The notes under the pieces: generated by a model
The model's input: only the letters and a program-made list of their open reading frames with translations
Database searches by the model: none
What the model was told of the DNA's origin: nothing
Shown here: positions 1 through 13,700 of the stretch, one piece after another
Position numbering within the stretch: the first letter of the stretch is position 1
How the letters are laid out: every line of letters begins with the position of its first letter
DNA from: Lutraria lutraria
Taxonomy: Eukaryota; Mollusca; Bivalvia; Venerida; Mactridae
Length of the DNA stretch: 64,000 bases
Assembly: GCA_964023205.1 (NCBI GenBank)
Contig: OZ026842.1
Location: 4,071,067-4,135,066 of the forward strand
Direction: 5' to 3'
Made by a program: the position numbers and the translations under genes

Positions 1-1612
1 CATTTAGCTATGACTACATATTTTTTCCATTCAAAATTTTTTTTTCATGTTACAATACAATCTATTTTTAGTAACAATGACCTCAACATTGACCCAAGGG
101 TCACTAAAAGCATTCCTGGATTTCTTTTTATTCTTCAGGAGAGACAAACCAGCCAATTTTGATAATAATATCTTAATGCTGACAGAGGTTATACTGGAAA
201 TTAATTCTCTTAAATGAATTAAGATGAGCCAAAGATGATAAGTGTATACATGTACATATATCTTCTTTCTGATGAAAAGATGTTAAATTATCACTCATGT
301 GTGATATGTTTTATTTTATAAATGTCCCTTTATGTGCATTTTACCAAATAATGGACACATATTGTCAGTGTTAACCATGTTGTTTCATAATAATGTTCAA
401 TATAGTTTTTCTTTATTGAACTCGTAATTTACTGCTTTTAGAAATGTGGTATCAACAGTTTTACTCATCAAATATAGAAAAAATGAAACGGTCAATGTTT
501 TTTATACTTCTATATGTTAAAACCAGTATAATATAGACAATTGTAAAGAAGATTTCAAGTCTCTACCTCCTTTCCTTCTTACATTGTGTGGTTTAGAAGT
601 TTGTGTTATATCTAAAATCTTGTGAAATACGACATTTTGCCGTGAAATGGCAAATATGAATAGTATATCTATCTTTTACTATAAGCTTTTTAAAATCATT
701 TAAACATTTTATTTTTGTAGTATTATGTGTCAGGTAATGATAAGTAACTTGAAAAGTATGTTTTAAATGATAATAAATAAAAAATTGATAGTTTTGATGG
801 TGTCAGTCTTTTTTCGGAACATTGCATTTTGTGATCAGAGGGTATGTCAGACAAATTAGTCATATCTCGATTATTTGACGGTGAAATCTTTTTATATTTC
901 ACAGAGGAGTTTCTCATACAATGTACTAGAGATATGTAAAACAATTTTCTGATTTCTGATTAGTGCCTATTACGCGGGTCAGACCTTAAGCCACCTCAGT
1001 ACATTTGTAGTTTAAGGGCATGGAATTCATGAATATTAGTATGATTTGTGATGTTTGAAAATATGTTATTGATATTATAATACAGAGGAATAAAATCATG
1101 TGTAAGCAGCTTTCTCTTACTAGTTGTTCAAATTGAACCCTTAACTTGCTGAATTTATTAATAGACTTGTCCAACTTCCATTTTGAAACAGTCCATTATC
1201 ACTTTCAAGGGATATCACAATGAAAATTTAGGAGTTAGTCAAAGAACAGTAAAGATCCCAGTCGACTTGCAATGTTGTGCATGCTGGCCTAGCTCTATCC
1301 TGATGATAAAAGCTTTGTAGTTTTGGTTCCAGCATTGTATGGGTTAAGATATTGTACAATTTAGTTTGCTAGCTAATTCTAGGCAGTTAGGCCTAAAGAA
1401 ATGTTTGTTTCTGGTTATGTGCTCAGTAAAAACAAAAAGGTAGGTTGGGTGGGGTTTTTTTTGCTCTTGAAAGCATGCAAAAAGGTGCAAAAGTGGATTT
1501 TTCATCGCTCAAGGTAATAAAAAGTCTAGGCTTGTGGGGAAAATTTAGGGTAGGTCGGGTAACAAGAAACAAACAATAAAATAACAGTTGTTTTGTTGAC
1601 TATTTATTTCAG
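1..1612 (+). other. Intron upstream of unit 1; no exon found
   Basis: Exon A1 needs one nucleotide from an upstream exon, so this stretch is intronic. I found no acceptor-to-donor segment with phase 1-1 that resembles a linker exon. Positions 1440-1560 match a dispersed repeat also seen near 22130-22280 and 41750-41880 (shared words: aataaaaagtc, gggaaaat, aaacaaacaat). Confidence 0.6.
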
Positions 1613-1770
1613 AATTGTTTTCTTGGTTAAGTGGAGATATGGAAACTGGTACTGATGTTGCTTTGCAGTGGATAGCTCGCAATATTGATGGATGGGACAA
1701 TATAATCTTGGAGAAAGAATTAAACAATGGATCTTGGATGAACATCAGTGTTGCTGATGCTAACGCTATG
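1613..1770 (+). CDS. Unit 1 exon A (Ig1, first half)
   Basis: Acceptor tatttatttcag, donor gtatgc, 158 nt, phase 1 to 0. Encodes the A-exon signature FSWLSGD, then ALQWIARNIDGWDN and an NIS sequon, ending in Met. No cysteine. The first residue (Glu) is completed from an exon outside the window. Confidence 0.85.
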
Positions 1771-4700
1771 GTATGCTTTATGCATAGTAGATTTAGTGGT
1801 GCAGTGAAACCTGTGAACAAAGACCACCCTTGGTTAAGACAAAATATGGCCTTTATTGACAGGTGACCTCTTTTGGAGGTCATTTTGTGTTTAATATTCA
1901 ATCAAATTTTTAACAGAATGGACTTTATTCAGAGGTGGCTGCTAACAAAGGTTTGACTGGAGATTAAATCATGTGATAATAAATCGCTTTATATAGGATA
2001 TAAGCTTACAGAGGTTAATATGCATGAGCAAAATGTAATATGGCATTTATTCCTTGTTGTGATTTGATTGAAATTTCTTTTTACCAAACTGGGAAAAAAA
2101 GAGTCTAACTATTCAAACAGCCTGTCCAAAGATGTCTTTTATGTAAAACAAATGATCGTTTCGTTTTCATGTTGTACGTTTTCAGACGATTAGATCTCTA
2201 AACAAGGATGTATCAATGTCTCAGGAATCTGAGATCTACATGGACAGAGCTAGAATTGTTTTACAATTCCCTACCTTGTCATGTGAAGATGAAGGAGTTT
2301 ACAGAGTCAGTGTTGTAAAGGATGGTAATGTTATAAGTAAGGCAGAGAACATGCACCTTACAAGTAAGTTATCACTGATATGTTTAATTGATTGATTTTC
2401 GATAAAGATACATATATACATGGATATAAAACATAAAAGCAAATATAAAATTACACACATGAAATAAGGTCCATGACATGAACATCAAAACTGAGGATGA
2501 CACAAAAAGAGACATACTCTTATTTACATTGTGATCCTCTGTGTTAATTGATAACATTTTTATCACGGACAATAATTATTCCAATGATAGCAAGTTGCAG
2601 GTCTAAGATAATTTGTAATGACTGACTGCACTGGCATAAATGCTATGTAAAAATGTAAGCACCATAAATGAAAAGAAGTTAAAAAAGAAGTTAAAAATTG
2701 TTTTTAATGACCTGATTCACACTTGCTTGAAAAGAAAATAGTGAAACTTTATTTGAACTACTGTTACACTGTAATTGTGTGATTATGTTCTGATTTTTAA
2801 GTAATTATCAAGCAGGGGTCACATTTGGTTAAAATGACATTTTGACTTGAAAATTGGTAAAATAGAGTTTCTGACTCTTTAGAATTTACAATTGTACTCA
2901 AGGGTAAAATTTATCAGGTTCAAGCAATAGTGCTCTAAAGTTATTGTAGTAATGTGTTAAAATCATTGTAAGAAAGTACTAGTGTATTTGTAAAGCTACA
3001 GCCGTGGTTCAGTGGTTAGTGCACTGGATTTGTAACCATGCAATTCCAGGTCGCAGCAGGTCATACCCTCCCATGAAAATTTGACAACAAGGTTAATTTT
3101 CCTCCATATGGCGAGATGTTGCAAGTTCCTTATGGAAGTTAGTACTGGTTTCAGTCCAGGAAAAACTTGTTAGGAGTATCAGCTGCCATATGTAATTGAA
3201 AAATTGTTGCAATGGCATTAAAACTAACTAAATAAATGTAAAGTTATGGTTGTCATTGATTTATTATGCCTCACACAAAAAGGTCTAGGAAAAACTTATA
3301 AGGTGTATCAGCCGCCATATGTAATTGAACAATTGTTGCAATGGCATTAAAACTAAATAAATAAATGTAAAGTTAAAATTCATTGGTTGTCTTTGATTTA
3401 TTATGCCTCACACAAAAAGGGCTGCACATTTGGTGTTGGATGAAAATAATTTTTTGCAAATTTTATATTTTTGCAGGAGAACCTAGCGTGACCATTTTTC
3501 CACCAAATGCTGTGTATATTAATCAGGACATGAACAATGTTACATGTAATGTTGAGATTGCTAACTCCGCTGATATAGTGTTCCTGAAGATTACTGGCGG
3601 ACCTAATAATGACACAGGGTATTACACAGTACCGGAAAGCTTTATGCTTGAGAGAGTGAATAAAATTTGCTCTAAAATAGTGTATGTTAATTTTAGAGGT
3701 AATTACATTTTGTCTCGTAAGACAGCATTTTTGTAATTCATTATTATTGTAACATTTTCCATAAAAAATTATGTGGGAGCATGTAGTGATTGTCGTGTCC
3801 GTCCATTTGTCCATCTGCACAAGGTTAAGTCAAGCTGCCGTCATGGAGATATGCATTTATTGAACATAGTGTCCTATTATTGTTTAGTATGCAGCCATTA
3901 TCATTAAATTTTCTTTATACATTTTTTAATTGAAGTATAATGTGAAAAATGTATGGTATATCTTTGAATTACTTCTGATGGCTTGAAATTATATTATTTG
4001 TGGCTGTAAATTTCTTAACATTGGATTTTTGTAACAGGAAAATTATATTTTTTTGTGCAATTTGTTCAGGCCAATATTGGGAGCCAATGAGTGACAATGG
4101 AGTCAATTATATACAGTGTGGGGTATATCGTCCACCTATAAGATATCAGAGACCTATAGTCAAGCTGTCTAATACTATAACACTATTACCAGGTATTATC
4201 ATTTTTCTTTAAAATTTTACATCTAGTATTTTATTCTTTCACTCATGTTTGAGTACTCAATGGAAATCCATCAAAGACACAAAAAACTATTTTTATAAAG
4301 ACATACAGTTGTGCCAAATATATGATGTAGTAAATATTACAAACATTTATTTCAAGACTATATCCTAAAAACATATGTTTATGGTAATGCTATCGACACA
4401 CGAAAATGGTCTCTAACCAACATTTTTGGCCTGTCAGATGAAATTTTTTTTCAATAAAATATTGTGTTATGGCATGTATTTTGGGTTCAATATAAAAAAA
4501 ATGTTTATTTATCCACTCACTGAAAATTCTGTGGGTAGGGTTACCGTAAACAATCATTTTCTTAAGGAAGGCCTTATTACAACAGTATGCATACCATTTT
4601 AAATTAAATTTATTTGTTGTTCATAATGTAGTCCTCGGACTTGATCATACTCAGTGTTGCAGTATGGTATATAGTATTTGTATAAATAAATTGGCTGTGA

Positions 4701-7700
4701 TATTATCAGCCCGATTAATCAGTTGCTCAGTTCGTAGAGCATCTGACTTGCAAGCAATACTGCAGGAGGTGGTGGGTTCGAACCCTGGATCAGGTACATT
4801 GTTTTCTCCTATTACATTTGGTGCTGTGAGAGTGTGACTATGTTTTGAATCCTAGAGCTAGGGTAAAGCAAAGGCTGGGGTTAGTCAATCTTACGAGCCT
4901 GTGGTTGTTTCGATAAATTACTTTCAAAAAAGGAAGGAGGAATGTAGCAGGGTAGTATTTGGTGTTTGTATCAGTAAATTGGCTGTGATATTAACCAGCC
5001 TAGTTAATTTAGTTGGTAGAGCAGCTGACTTGCAAGCCGGATGTTGCAGGTTCAACCCCCGCATTGGGTACATTATTTTCCTCTTCCTATTACACTTAAT
5101 CATTCAATAAGCATTTCAATGTATTGTAGAAGACATAGACAATGGAGAAGTTAGAACATGGTTATTTAATGTGAGTTCTACTACTGTCAAACCTGGAGTT
5201 ACTGATCCTTCAACTACTGACCAGTCTGAAGGTTTAAAACTGATATGGATGGACAGAGTTACTGTACAGCCTACATCTGTAACTGATAAGCCAACATGGC
5301 ATCATGCTGGTAATTTGTTTCTTTATACATGAAACATTATGGTTTCTTTTAAAAAAAATTCCTGTTTACATGCTAGCAAATGAATGAAATTCGTGGAAGT
5401 TATACATTATTAGCTGGTCCATTTTTCACAGAAAACATCTATTGGAAACCAATGAATCATGAAACATAATAAAAGTTGATTATACTGGTAACATGCAATT
5501 TTCTTTCTCTTCAATTTCTGTTCATTATGCTCCCTTTTGAAGAAAAGGCGGTAAATTGCTTTGCATGTTTCGGTCCGTCCGTAACCAAACTTTGTCTGTA
5601 CAATAACTAGAGAACGATTTGGTTTGAGCTCCTCAGATTTGGTTTTGAGGTTGGTCAAAGTGACCTTCAGCACAAAAACCTTGTCTGATCAATGACTGTA
5701 GAACAATTTGGCCTAAGGTCCTCAGACTTGGTTTGGAGGTTGGTCATCGCATATAGATGACCCCTATTGATTTTAAGTTCAGTAGGTCAAGGTCTTACTA
5801 TCCAGTAGGCCTTTAGGGGGCATCCCCGTTTCACAAACACTTCTTGTTTATAATTTAATATGTAACACTATTGCTTGTACTTTATCCACTTATTGTAGAG
5901 GTACTTTCATGGCTAAGTGGAGGATATTCTATTGGTAGTCCTGTAAATGTAACTTGGTTGACTAGATATATTGATGGATGGAAATATATGGTAATAGATC
6001 GCAAACATTCTGATGGTAGTGTGGAAAATATCAGTATTATTGATAGCCAGTTACAGGTAACATTTATCCTAGCTCTTTCAAAAATTAATGTCTTTGTGTT
6101 TGAAACTTGTCTTTCCACTATCTAAATTGAAATGTTTTAAGAATGATCGATTCAGTTTTTATGTCCATTTAATTTAGTGTCAATGTTTATTAACTGTTAT
6201 CCATTTTTATACGCCTGGAACACCCACTGAAATTTTACGACAATGCTTGTTGGCATAATATCTCAGCCAGGCTTATAACCAGTCTGATCTCCCCAGGCAC
6301 TTTTGGATTATGGCCCTTGAATTATCAAGCTTAATGAATGGAAATTAATAATGGCGCCTTTAATTCTATGATTCATCATCACATATTTCTCTGTATCAAA
6401 ATGTTAACAGTACTAGAAATGAATGCTTATTTTTCGAAATTGGATCATTTGCCATTCAAAGCATCCCAAATCTTTTGATAGCGTATTTTATAACATTTTG
6501 ACACTGGTTGATTTAATATGTGATATATTGTCAAAGATAATTTCATTTATCTGTGTCAATTTTGAGGGACAAGTTCTATTCTACAGTCTGATTTATCTGT
6601 CTTACAATAAAATTGTAAAAGTTAGGCATTTTACTAGGATATTTATAACAGACCTACAATTTTACCCTGTAAATAAGAACAATTATATTCTTTATTTTCT
6701 CAAGTCTTTATTCTGCGATCCATTGATTATCTTAAGTCTTGATTGCTCATCATCTGACAAGATTCACATACAATTTGTCTCTAAAATAGACAGTATCTTG
6801 TTAAAAGAGTCATTTCATGATATGTTGCATTATATAAGATTTACTCATCTGTTTTATTGTCAATGTATATATTTTCTTATTTTGTTTAGACGGTAACTAA
6901 TTTGGTTGAAAACCTAACATTGTCACCGACTACCGAATATGACTTTGATAAGGCGAAAATTGTTCTACAAGTCCCGTCTTTATCGTGTTCTGATGAAGCT
7001 GTGTATACTATGAATGTAATTAGTGATAGAGGACAAATTAACAGCTCGGAGAGAGTCAATGTTTTAAGTGAGTCCATTTTTTATTTTTTTAATAAGTTTA
7101 AATAAGGTCCCTTTCCTCTCTGTAAAAACTTTCCCCTGTAATCTGTAAAAAATAATTTTCAGTTGCATTTTATTTTTCTTAGGGACATATTTTATCAAAG
7201 AGATTGTAAAATTGACTTGAAGAATAGCTTATTTCGTCTGACAGTCAGACAGCATCCGTGTTAAAACTTTCTGCATATAAATGTTGCGAAGATATGATCG
7301 TCTTGTTAATATCAAATTCAGATGAGTTGAAAGATTGGAGTAAGCAATATTTTCATTCCTGTCTTTTTATGACATCCTGACATCTTAATGACAATGTTAG
7401 TCCTATAAATAAATGTTCTCCTAATGCAATTAATATTACATGTCCTGTCAAACCTGTGTTAGTGGCCACCTTCAATTAAAGGCCATGCTGTGAATAAAAG
7501 TCGCTCTTTTAAAAACACCATTGATTATATTCAGTAAAATGACCTCTAAATAAAGGCCCACCTGTGAATTAAGGCTATTCTTTTTAAAAACCATCATTGA
7601 TTATATATACAACAAAATTACCTCCAAATAAAAGCATCATGTCAATAAAGGTCCCGTTTTGTCTTTTCCAAGGGTGGCCTATGTTTACAGGTTTGACTGT

Positions 7701-10700
7701 GAATGATAAGCTGTTAATTGATAAATAAATGTCACATTTCTGTGATGGCGTTATTAGAAATTGTCAGCCCGGGAAAATAATGTTGCCTGAGGCAGTGCCG
7801 AACATCAAAGATATTGACAGAAAATTTAAAAATCTTGTTTCTTTTTCAGGAGAGTCCTCGGTTCAGATTCATTATCCCACACCTGTAGTGACCACTGGAG
7901 ACATGGACCTAATTATGTGTGATGCTGATCTGGGATATCCTCCAGGGGAGATAGTCATCAGAATGTCATGGAGTGAGAACTCCAGTATGTTCTACTACGC
8001 TCCAAAGGAAATGACAAAGATAGAGAAAATATCACCATGCTATGAGATGGCTTCATTTAACTTTTCAGGTAAACAACAATAAGCAGTTAAAATACTACCA
8101 TAAAACTAGCGGCTAGGAAACAGTAATGTACCCTTAATAAATGATGTTGGATTGTTAAATTGAATTTTCAAATTTCAGAAAATGTTTAATATGAATAATA
8201 TGACTTCATTTATTGAATGAATGACATCTTCTTGACTGTTTCCATTGATTCTTTCATATGAAGTAATGTTGGAAGCAGTATTGTATAAATAAAATGGCTA
8301 TGATTTAATTATACCCCTGCAAACAAAGTTTGAGAGGTGGTATATTGGAGTCACTCTGTAGGCCGTCTGTCCGCATTCAATATCACAAGCACTGCTCGAA
8401 AAAACGCGTTTAAGGAAGTTTAGTGAAAAATTATATTTCTATAAACTTCACGTTTAAAATTTACTTAGAATATAATGACAATTAAACTCCAAATTTACAT
8501 TTCTTCGTTTATTTGAAATTTACTTAGCGTTTAATGAAGAATTAAATTCGTGTAAACATCATGTTTAAAATTTACTTAGAATATAATGACACTTAAACTC
8601 CAAATTTACATTTCTGCGTTTATTTGAAATTTACTTAGCGTTTAATGAAGAATTAAATTCGTGTAAACATCATGTTTAAAATTTACTTAGAATATAATGA
8701 CACTTAAACTCAAAATTTACATTTCTGCGTTTATTTGAAATTTACTTAGCGTTTAATGAAGAATTAAATTCGTGTAAACATCATGTTTAAAATTTACTTA
8801 GAATATAATGACAATTAAACTCCAAATTTACATTTCTTCGTTTATTTGAAATTTACTTAGCGTTTAATGAAGAATTAAATTCGTGTAAACATCATGTTTA
8901 AAATTTACTTAGAATATAATGACACTTAAACTCCAAATTTACATTTCTGCGTTTATTTGAAATTTACTTAGCGTTTAATGAAGAATTAAATTCGTGTAAA
9001 CATCATGTTTAAAATTTACTTAGAATATAATGACACTTAAACTTCAAATTTACATTTCTTCATTCATTTTAAATTTACTAGCGTTTAATGAAGAATTAAA
9101 TTCGTGTAAACATCATGTTTAAAACTTATTTAGAATATAATGACAATTAAATTTCAAATTTACATTTCTTCATTTATTTCAAATTTACAAGCGTTTAATG
9201 AAGTATTAAATTCGTGTAAACATCACGTTTAAAACTTATTTAGAATATAATGACAATTAAACTTCAAATTTACATTTTTCTGTTGATTTGAAATTTGCTA
9301 GCGTTTAATGAAGACTAAACTTATGGAAACTTCATGATTATAATTTACGTAAAGTTTACTTGGACGTAAAGCTTGAGTTTATAATTTTACTTAAATTTGA
9401 TAATGAAGATACTTTGTTTTGACTCAGTATTTGTTGATATGTAATGTTAATTAATATTAACCCTATCATTTTGGTACCGATTTTTGAAAATTATGCAATT
9501 ACAACCGGAACGAGTGCATTATTTTATTAGAAAATGAAATTGAGAGTTGAATACCTAGTGACAGTCAAGAGAATGATTTTGAAGATTGTGCATTATTTTG
9601 ATTTTTGAATTGTGATACAAAATGTATTTGAATGATGTTTATATAACGAAGGTTTTACATTATTTTCTATTATTCTAGATAGTTACTTTTTTAGTTGTAG
9701 AGGGTCTGGGGGTTGTGGCTAACTAGTACTACTGTTAGTCTTGTTCCCCGTTTTCTGCTGTCCATTACTAGATGTATGCCATGTTGTATAAAAGGTATAA
9801 ATCCACCACAAACGCTGAAAATTTTACTATCTGAGGTTAACACATGCAGTAATAATTGTTTACACAACCTGTATGCATTTGCGCACTGCATCAGTGGTCA
9901 GTTTTACAGAGTGTCTAATTTTAGAACAGATTATCAACACAGGAGAGTACACAGGAGAGTGCCAACGGATTTAGATTTAAACTTTGTCTTGGAGTGATAT
10001 GTTACTTTCAATGAAGAACTGATACATTCGTTAACTTGTTGACTTGCAAAATGGATGATTATTATTCTTCGGTGTATGGAACTGATGTCTTCTGATGAAG
10101 AGTAAAATAGGTATAAATCTTAATATGTTTATGTCTATTATGTTTAATATGTACTGTATACTTGATTTATATTGATAACCACCTATGATTTTATACCTCT
10201 ACACATACATACTGTACGACGAATATACAATTAAATCAGCTTTATCATATTGAACAGCATTTTTATTACAGCACTTTTTGCATGAAATACAACATAGTCA
10301 TATCATGCCTGGGCCATGGTAATACAAATGTATATAATATAGATCATACCTATGACAACGATGAGAAATGTCTATCAAGGCTTTTATATTTATATTATTT
10401 TTGTATATTTACAGCGACGGCGAGGAATGCATCATGATATTTAAAGCTTCTCAAGGAAATGGACAAAAAGGTCAAAGTCAGAAGGGATAGCGGCAGGAGC
10501 TCAAACTTAACCGATCGGCATCAACGGAAACTTCTAATCCAAAGATGGCGGAGGATTGCCGTCTTGGACTGTCAATCAGGACAATTTTTTTTATGTTATT
10601 CAGGATAAGGAGTAATGTTATTCGATGTAATATTGATGAAAATAAAGCAATAACTTTGAAAAGTTTTGTATTTTATTGTACGATACGAAATATCGTGCAT

Positions 10701-13700
10701 TCTGTTTACTATATGTAATAAAGTGGGTCGTATTAAACAGCTTGGTTTAATTTACTGTACTGTGTGAAATTTACTGCAGATTTTCGTAAAGCAAAAACAC
10801 GAAGTTTAATGAAATAATATGGGAATATAATGCATTATATACTGCACGTTTACATAAAGCTTAAACACGAAGTTTAATGAAATAAAATGTGAATATACTG
10901 CATTATATTGCAAGTTTTCATAAAGCTTAAACACGAAGTTTAATGAAATAAAATGGGAATATACTGCATTATATTGCAAGTTTACATGAATCTTAAAAAC
11001 GAAGTTTAATGAAATAAAATGGGAATATACTGCATTATATTGCAAGTTTACATGAATCTTAAACACGAAGTTTAATGAAATAAAATGGGAATATACTGCA
11101 TTATATTGCAAGTTTACATAAATCTTAAACATGAAGTTTAATGAAATAAAATGGGAATATACTGCATTATATTGCAAGTTTACATGAATCTTAAACGCGA
11201 AGTTTAATGAAATAAAATGGGAAAATACGGCATTATATTGCAAGTTTACATAAATCTTAAACACGAAGTTTAATGAAATAAAATGGGAATATACTGCATT
11301 ATAAACATCGAGTTTAACTACATTTAATATTAGTTTACGGGCGAAGGAAATTCCATGTTTACATCAAGTTTACGATGAACTTAAACTCCTGTAAACTCCG
11401 GAGTTTTCGTCCTTGTAAACTTAAAGTAAACGCCATGTAAACTTCAAGTTTAATTACCAACTTAAATTCGAATAAACGTCATTAAACACTACATATAATG
11501 AAGTTTACTTTGAGTTTAAGTTAAAATTAAACGCGTTTTTTCGAGCAGTGAAGTTTGTGGAGCAAACTACTTCCACATTCTTTAAGCGATTGCAACGAAA
11601 CTTGAAATATGTCATCACCATAAAGTGTAGATGTGCAAGACACATTCCAGAGTTATGTGCCCTTGAACATAGCCAAATACTGTACAATTGCATCCTTAGC
11701 GGTATCAGTCACTTCTGTGACAAAGCTCTAATTTAACCATGTAGGAATAAGTGAAATCTTGCAGTACCTCTTGTCTAAGAAATATATTTGTAGATTTGGT
11801 TTTAACATATAATTGTTCAAAATACATAATTCTATTGTTACAGAAGCTTTAAAGCCATCTCGGACAGATAAAGAGGTGATGTATATACAATGTGGTGTAT
11901 ACAATCCTAGTCGTTCACAATCAGGCTATCATATCTCACTGTCTCATACCATACCAGGTAAGTGATCATGTAATTGTGCTTTTCTGGATTTGATCTTACA
12001 AACAAAGTAAAATGATCTGGATAAGATTCTCGGTTGTGGCAGATCATAACCTTCAATGAAAATTTGACAAAAGTGTTGATTTTCCCCAATATATTGAGAA
12101 GTTGTCAACTCTTTGTGGAAGGGTAAGTTAGTACAGTCCAGAATAACAGCAGCTGCATATAACTGAAAAATTACTGCTTAAACTTTCAATGCAATTGATA
12201 TATTGTAAATGTTAATCCAATGGTACAGTAGTAATAAAAACAAATTGCTCTGGGGTCTAGTGATATTGTGATTGACTACACAATGAAAGGTTGTTGGCTC
12301 CGCCTTTCGATATTCTCAGGGTGTTCCCATCCCAACTACCAAGCCAAGTACTGTGTTTAGAAAATAACAGGAAAAAGGGTGAGGTATGTATCGGTGCTTT
12401 ACACTGGATAGGATAAGGAACCAGAAAAAAGTACTAAAAAGGAGTAGAGATATAAATCCCCAGTCTTTATGAATCTTATCTCCCCCTCTCTGGGACGGCC
12501 ATGAAATGACCATAGCTGTTGAATAAGTCGTTAAACAACAGATAAATAAATAAAACAAATTAAATAAGTTTAGAAATATTGTGATATATTACAACATTAC
12601 TCTATTGTTTATTTTCAACAGTCTATATGAAGGACAAGGGTAGTGACAGTATTGAAACGAGCACCAATGTAGTGCCTGTATCTAGTACAACTACAACAAG
12701 AAAGCCAATTCTTGAGGGGAGTACAACACATACATTATCTGCTACCACGTCTTCCTCTAAAGTTATTGATGCTCAAATATTTGGTACTCCTGCTACAATC
12801 TCGCCAGAAATTTTGAAAGAACGGGAGAACTTTGCGCAACCAGGTAATGATTCATTGATCACAAATCTTGGAGAAAATTAACTACAATTCTGTATTGTTA
12901 TTGATGCCTCAGTACAGTATTATCCATGTCTTTTTTTTTACTACTAATAAATATTTTGAAAGCTTTAAAATTAGTATTCTTTATAAATCTATGTCATAGT
13001 ACTGTCTCCTAAATGAAAAAAATGTTTGGAGAACAAGAATGATTCTTTATTGTCAGTAAGTGTTAGCTTACACAGATATTATCATTTTGTTTAACTTTAT
13101 AAATCTCTACTCTCAACTAATCAATTATCAATATTTAGCATGGTATACAGTTATACTTGGGTTAGCAAACTCCTCAGAATAAAGGCAACCCTGTGAATAA
13201 AGGCTGTTCTTTGAAAACAGTCATTAAAGGGGCATACCCTACAACTGACAAACATTCTGTGAAAGTGTAAATATGTGTTAGATTTAAATGTAAAACAATA
13301 TATAATGGATAATTGCAAGAAGAACATGGGTCATAAAATGACTAGTTTAGGTACTAGCCGCAAAAATCATAGCTATGAATAATAAATCACTTCCACCTAA
13401 AAATTGTACAACACATTCATAAGAGTTTCCGATCTTTTATGGAAACTAATATTTTTTGTGATTTTATTTTTAATTGGATGAATTTTTGGCTGAAACTTTC
13501 TTCGTCGGCTTTTTTCTTTACAAGCTTCTAATTTATCATCATTTTGCCTTGATTCTAGATAGACCAAGTTGTAGGGTATGCCCCTTTAATTACTAGGAAA
13601 AAAATTACCTCCAAAATTTATGAAGGCTATCTGTCAATATAGGTCACAATTTGATTTTCCCAAGGGTGGCCTTTGTTAAATAGATGGACTGTATGGATAC

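Larger units (their letters stand above)
8390..11550. mobile_element. 3.16-kb DNA transposon, CMC (CACTA/EnSpm-like), non-autonomous
   Basis: Perfect terminal inverted repeat of about 24 bp beginning CACTGCTCGAAAAAACGCG at 8390 and its reverse complement ending at 11550. A 3-bp duplication AAG (8387-8389 and 11551-11553) flanks it. CACTG/CACTA ends with a 3-bp target duplication and subterminal repeats are typical of the CACTA/EnSpm group (established knowledge); the superfamily call is inference from the ends. It interrupts a dispersed repeat inside the intron between C2 and D2. I found no transposase; two long satellite arrays occupy both flanks of its interior. Confidence 0.8.

Noticed and set aside
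78..225. Possible upstream linker exon after 'ctatttttag'
   Set aside because: The frame is open, but the only nearby donor (gttata at about 188) gives phase 0, not the phase 1 required by exon A1, and the peptide is hydrophobic, unlike linkers.
4720..4800. tRNA gene
   Set aside because: A-box and B-box words are present, but no proper acceptor stem or anticodon arm, and a similar copy lies about 300 bp further on; a SINE fits better.
6423..6896. 157-residue open frame before exon B2
   Set aside because: AT-rich hydrophobic translation of intron sequence; no similarity to the cassette and no splice logic.
8430..9330. CRISPR-like array
   Set aside because: The 111-bp units are contiguous with no unique spacers, and the genome is eukaryotic.
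9713..9997. 94-residue frame inside the transposon
   Set aside because: No transposase motif (DDE/DDD) recognisable, and an equally long frame overlaps on the other strand.
10806..11264. 152-residue open frame on the minus strand with repeating FKIHVNLQYNAVYSHF
   Set aside because: It is the translation of the 66-bp satellite; the period is a multiple of three, so the frame stays open by arithmetic.
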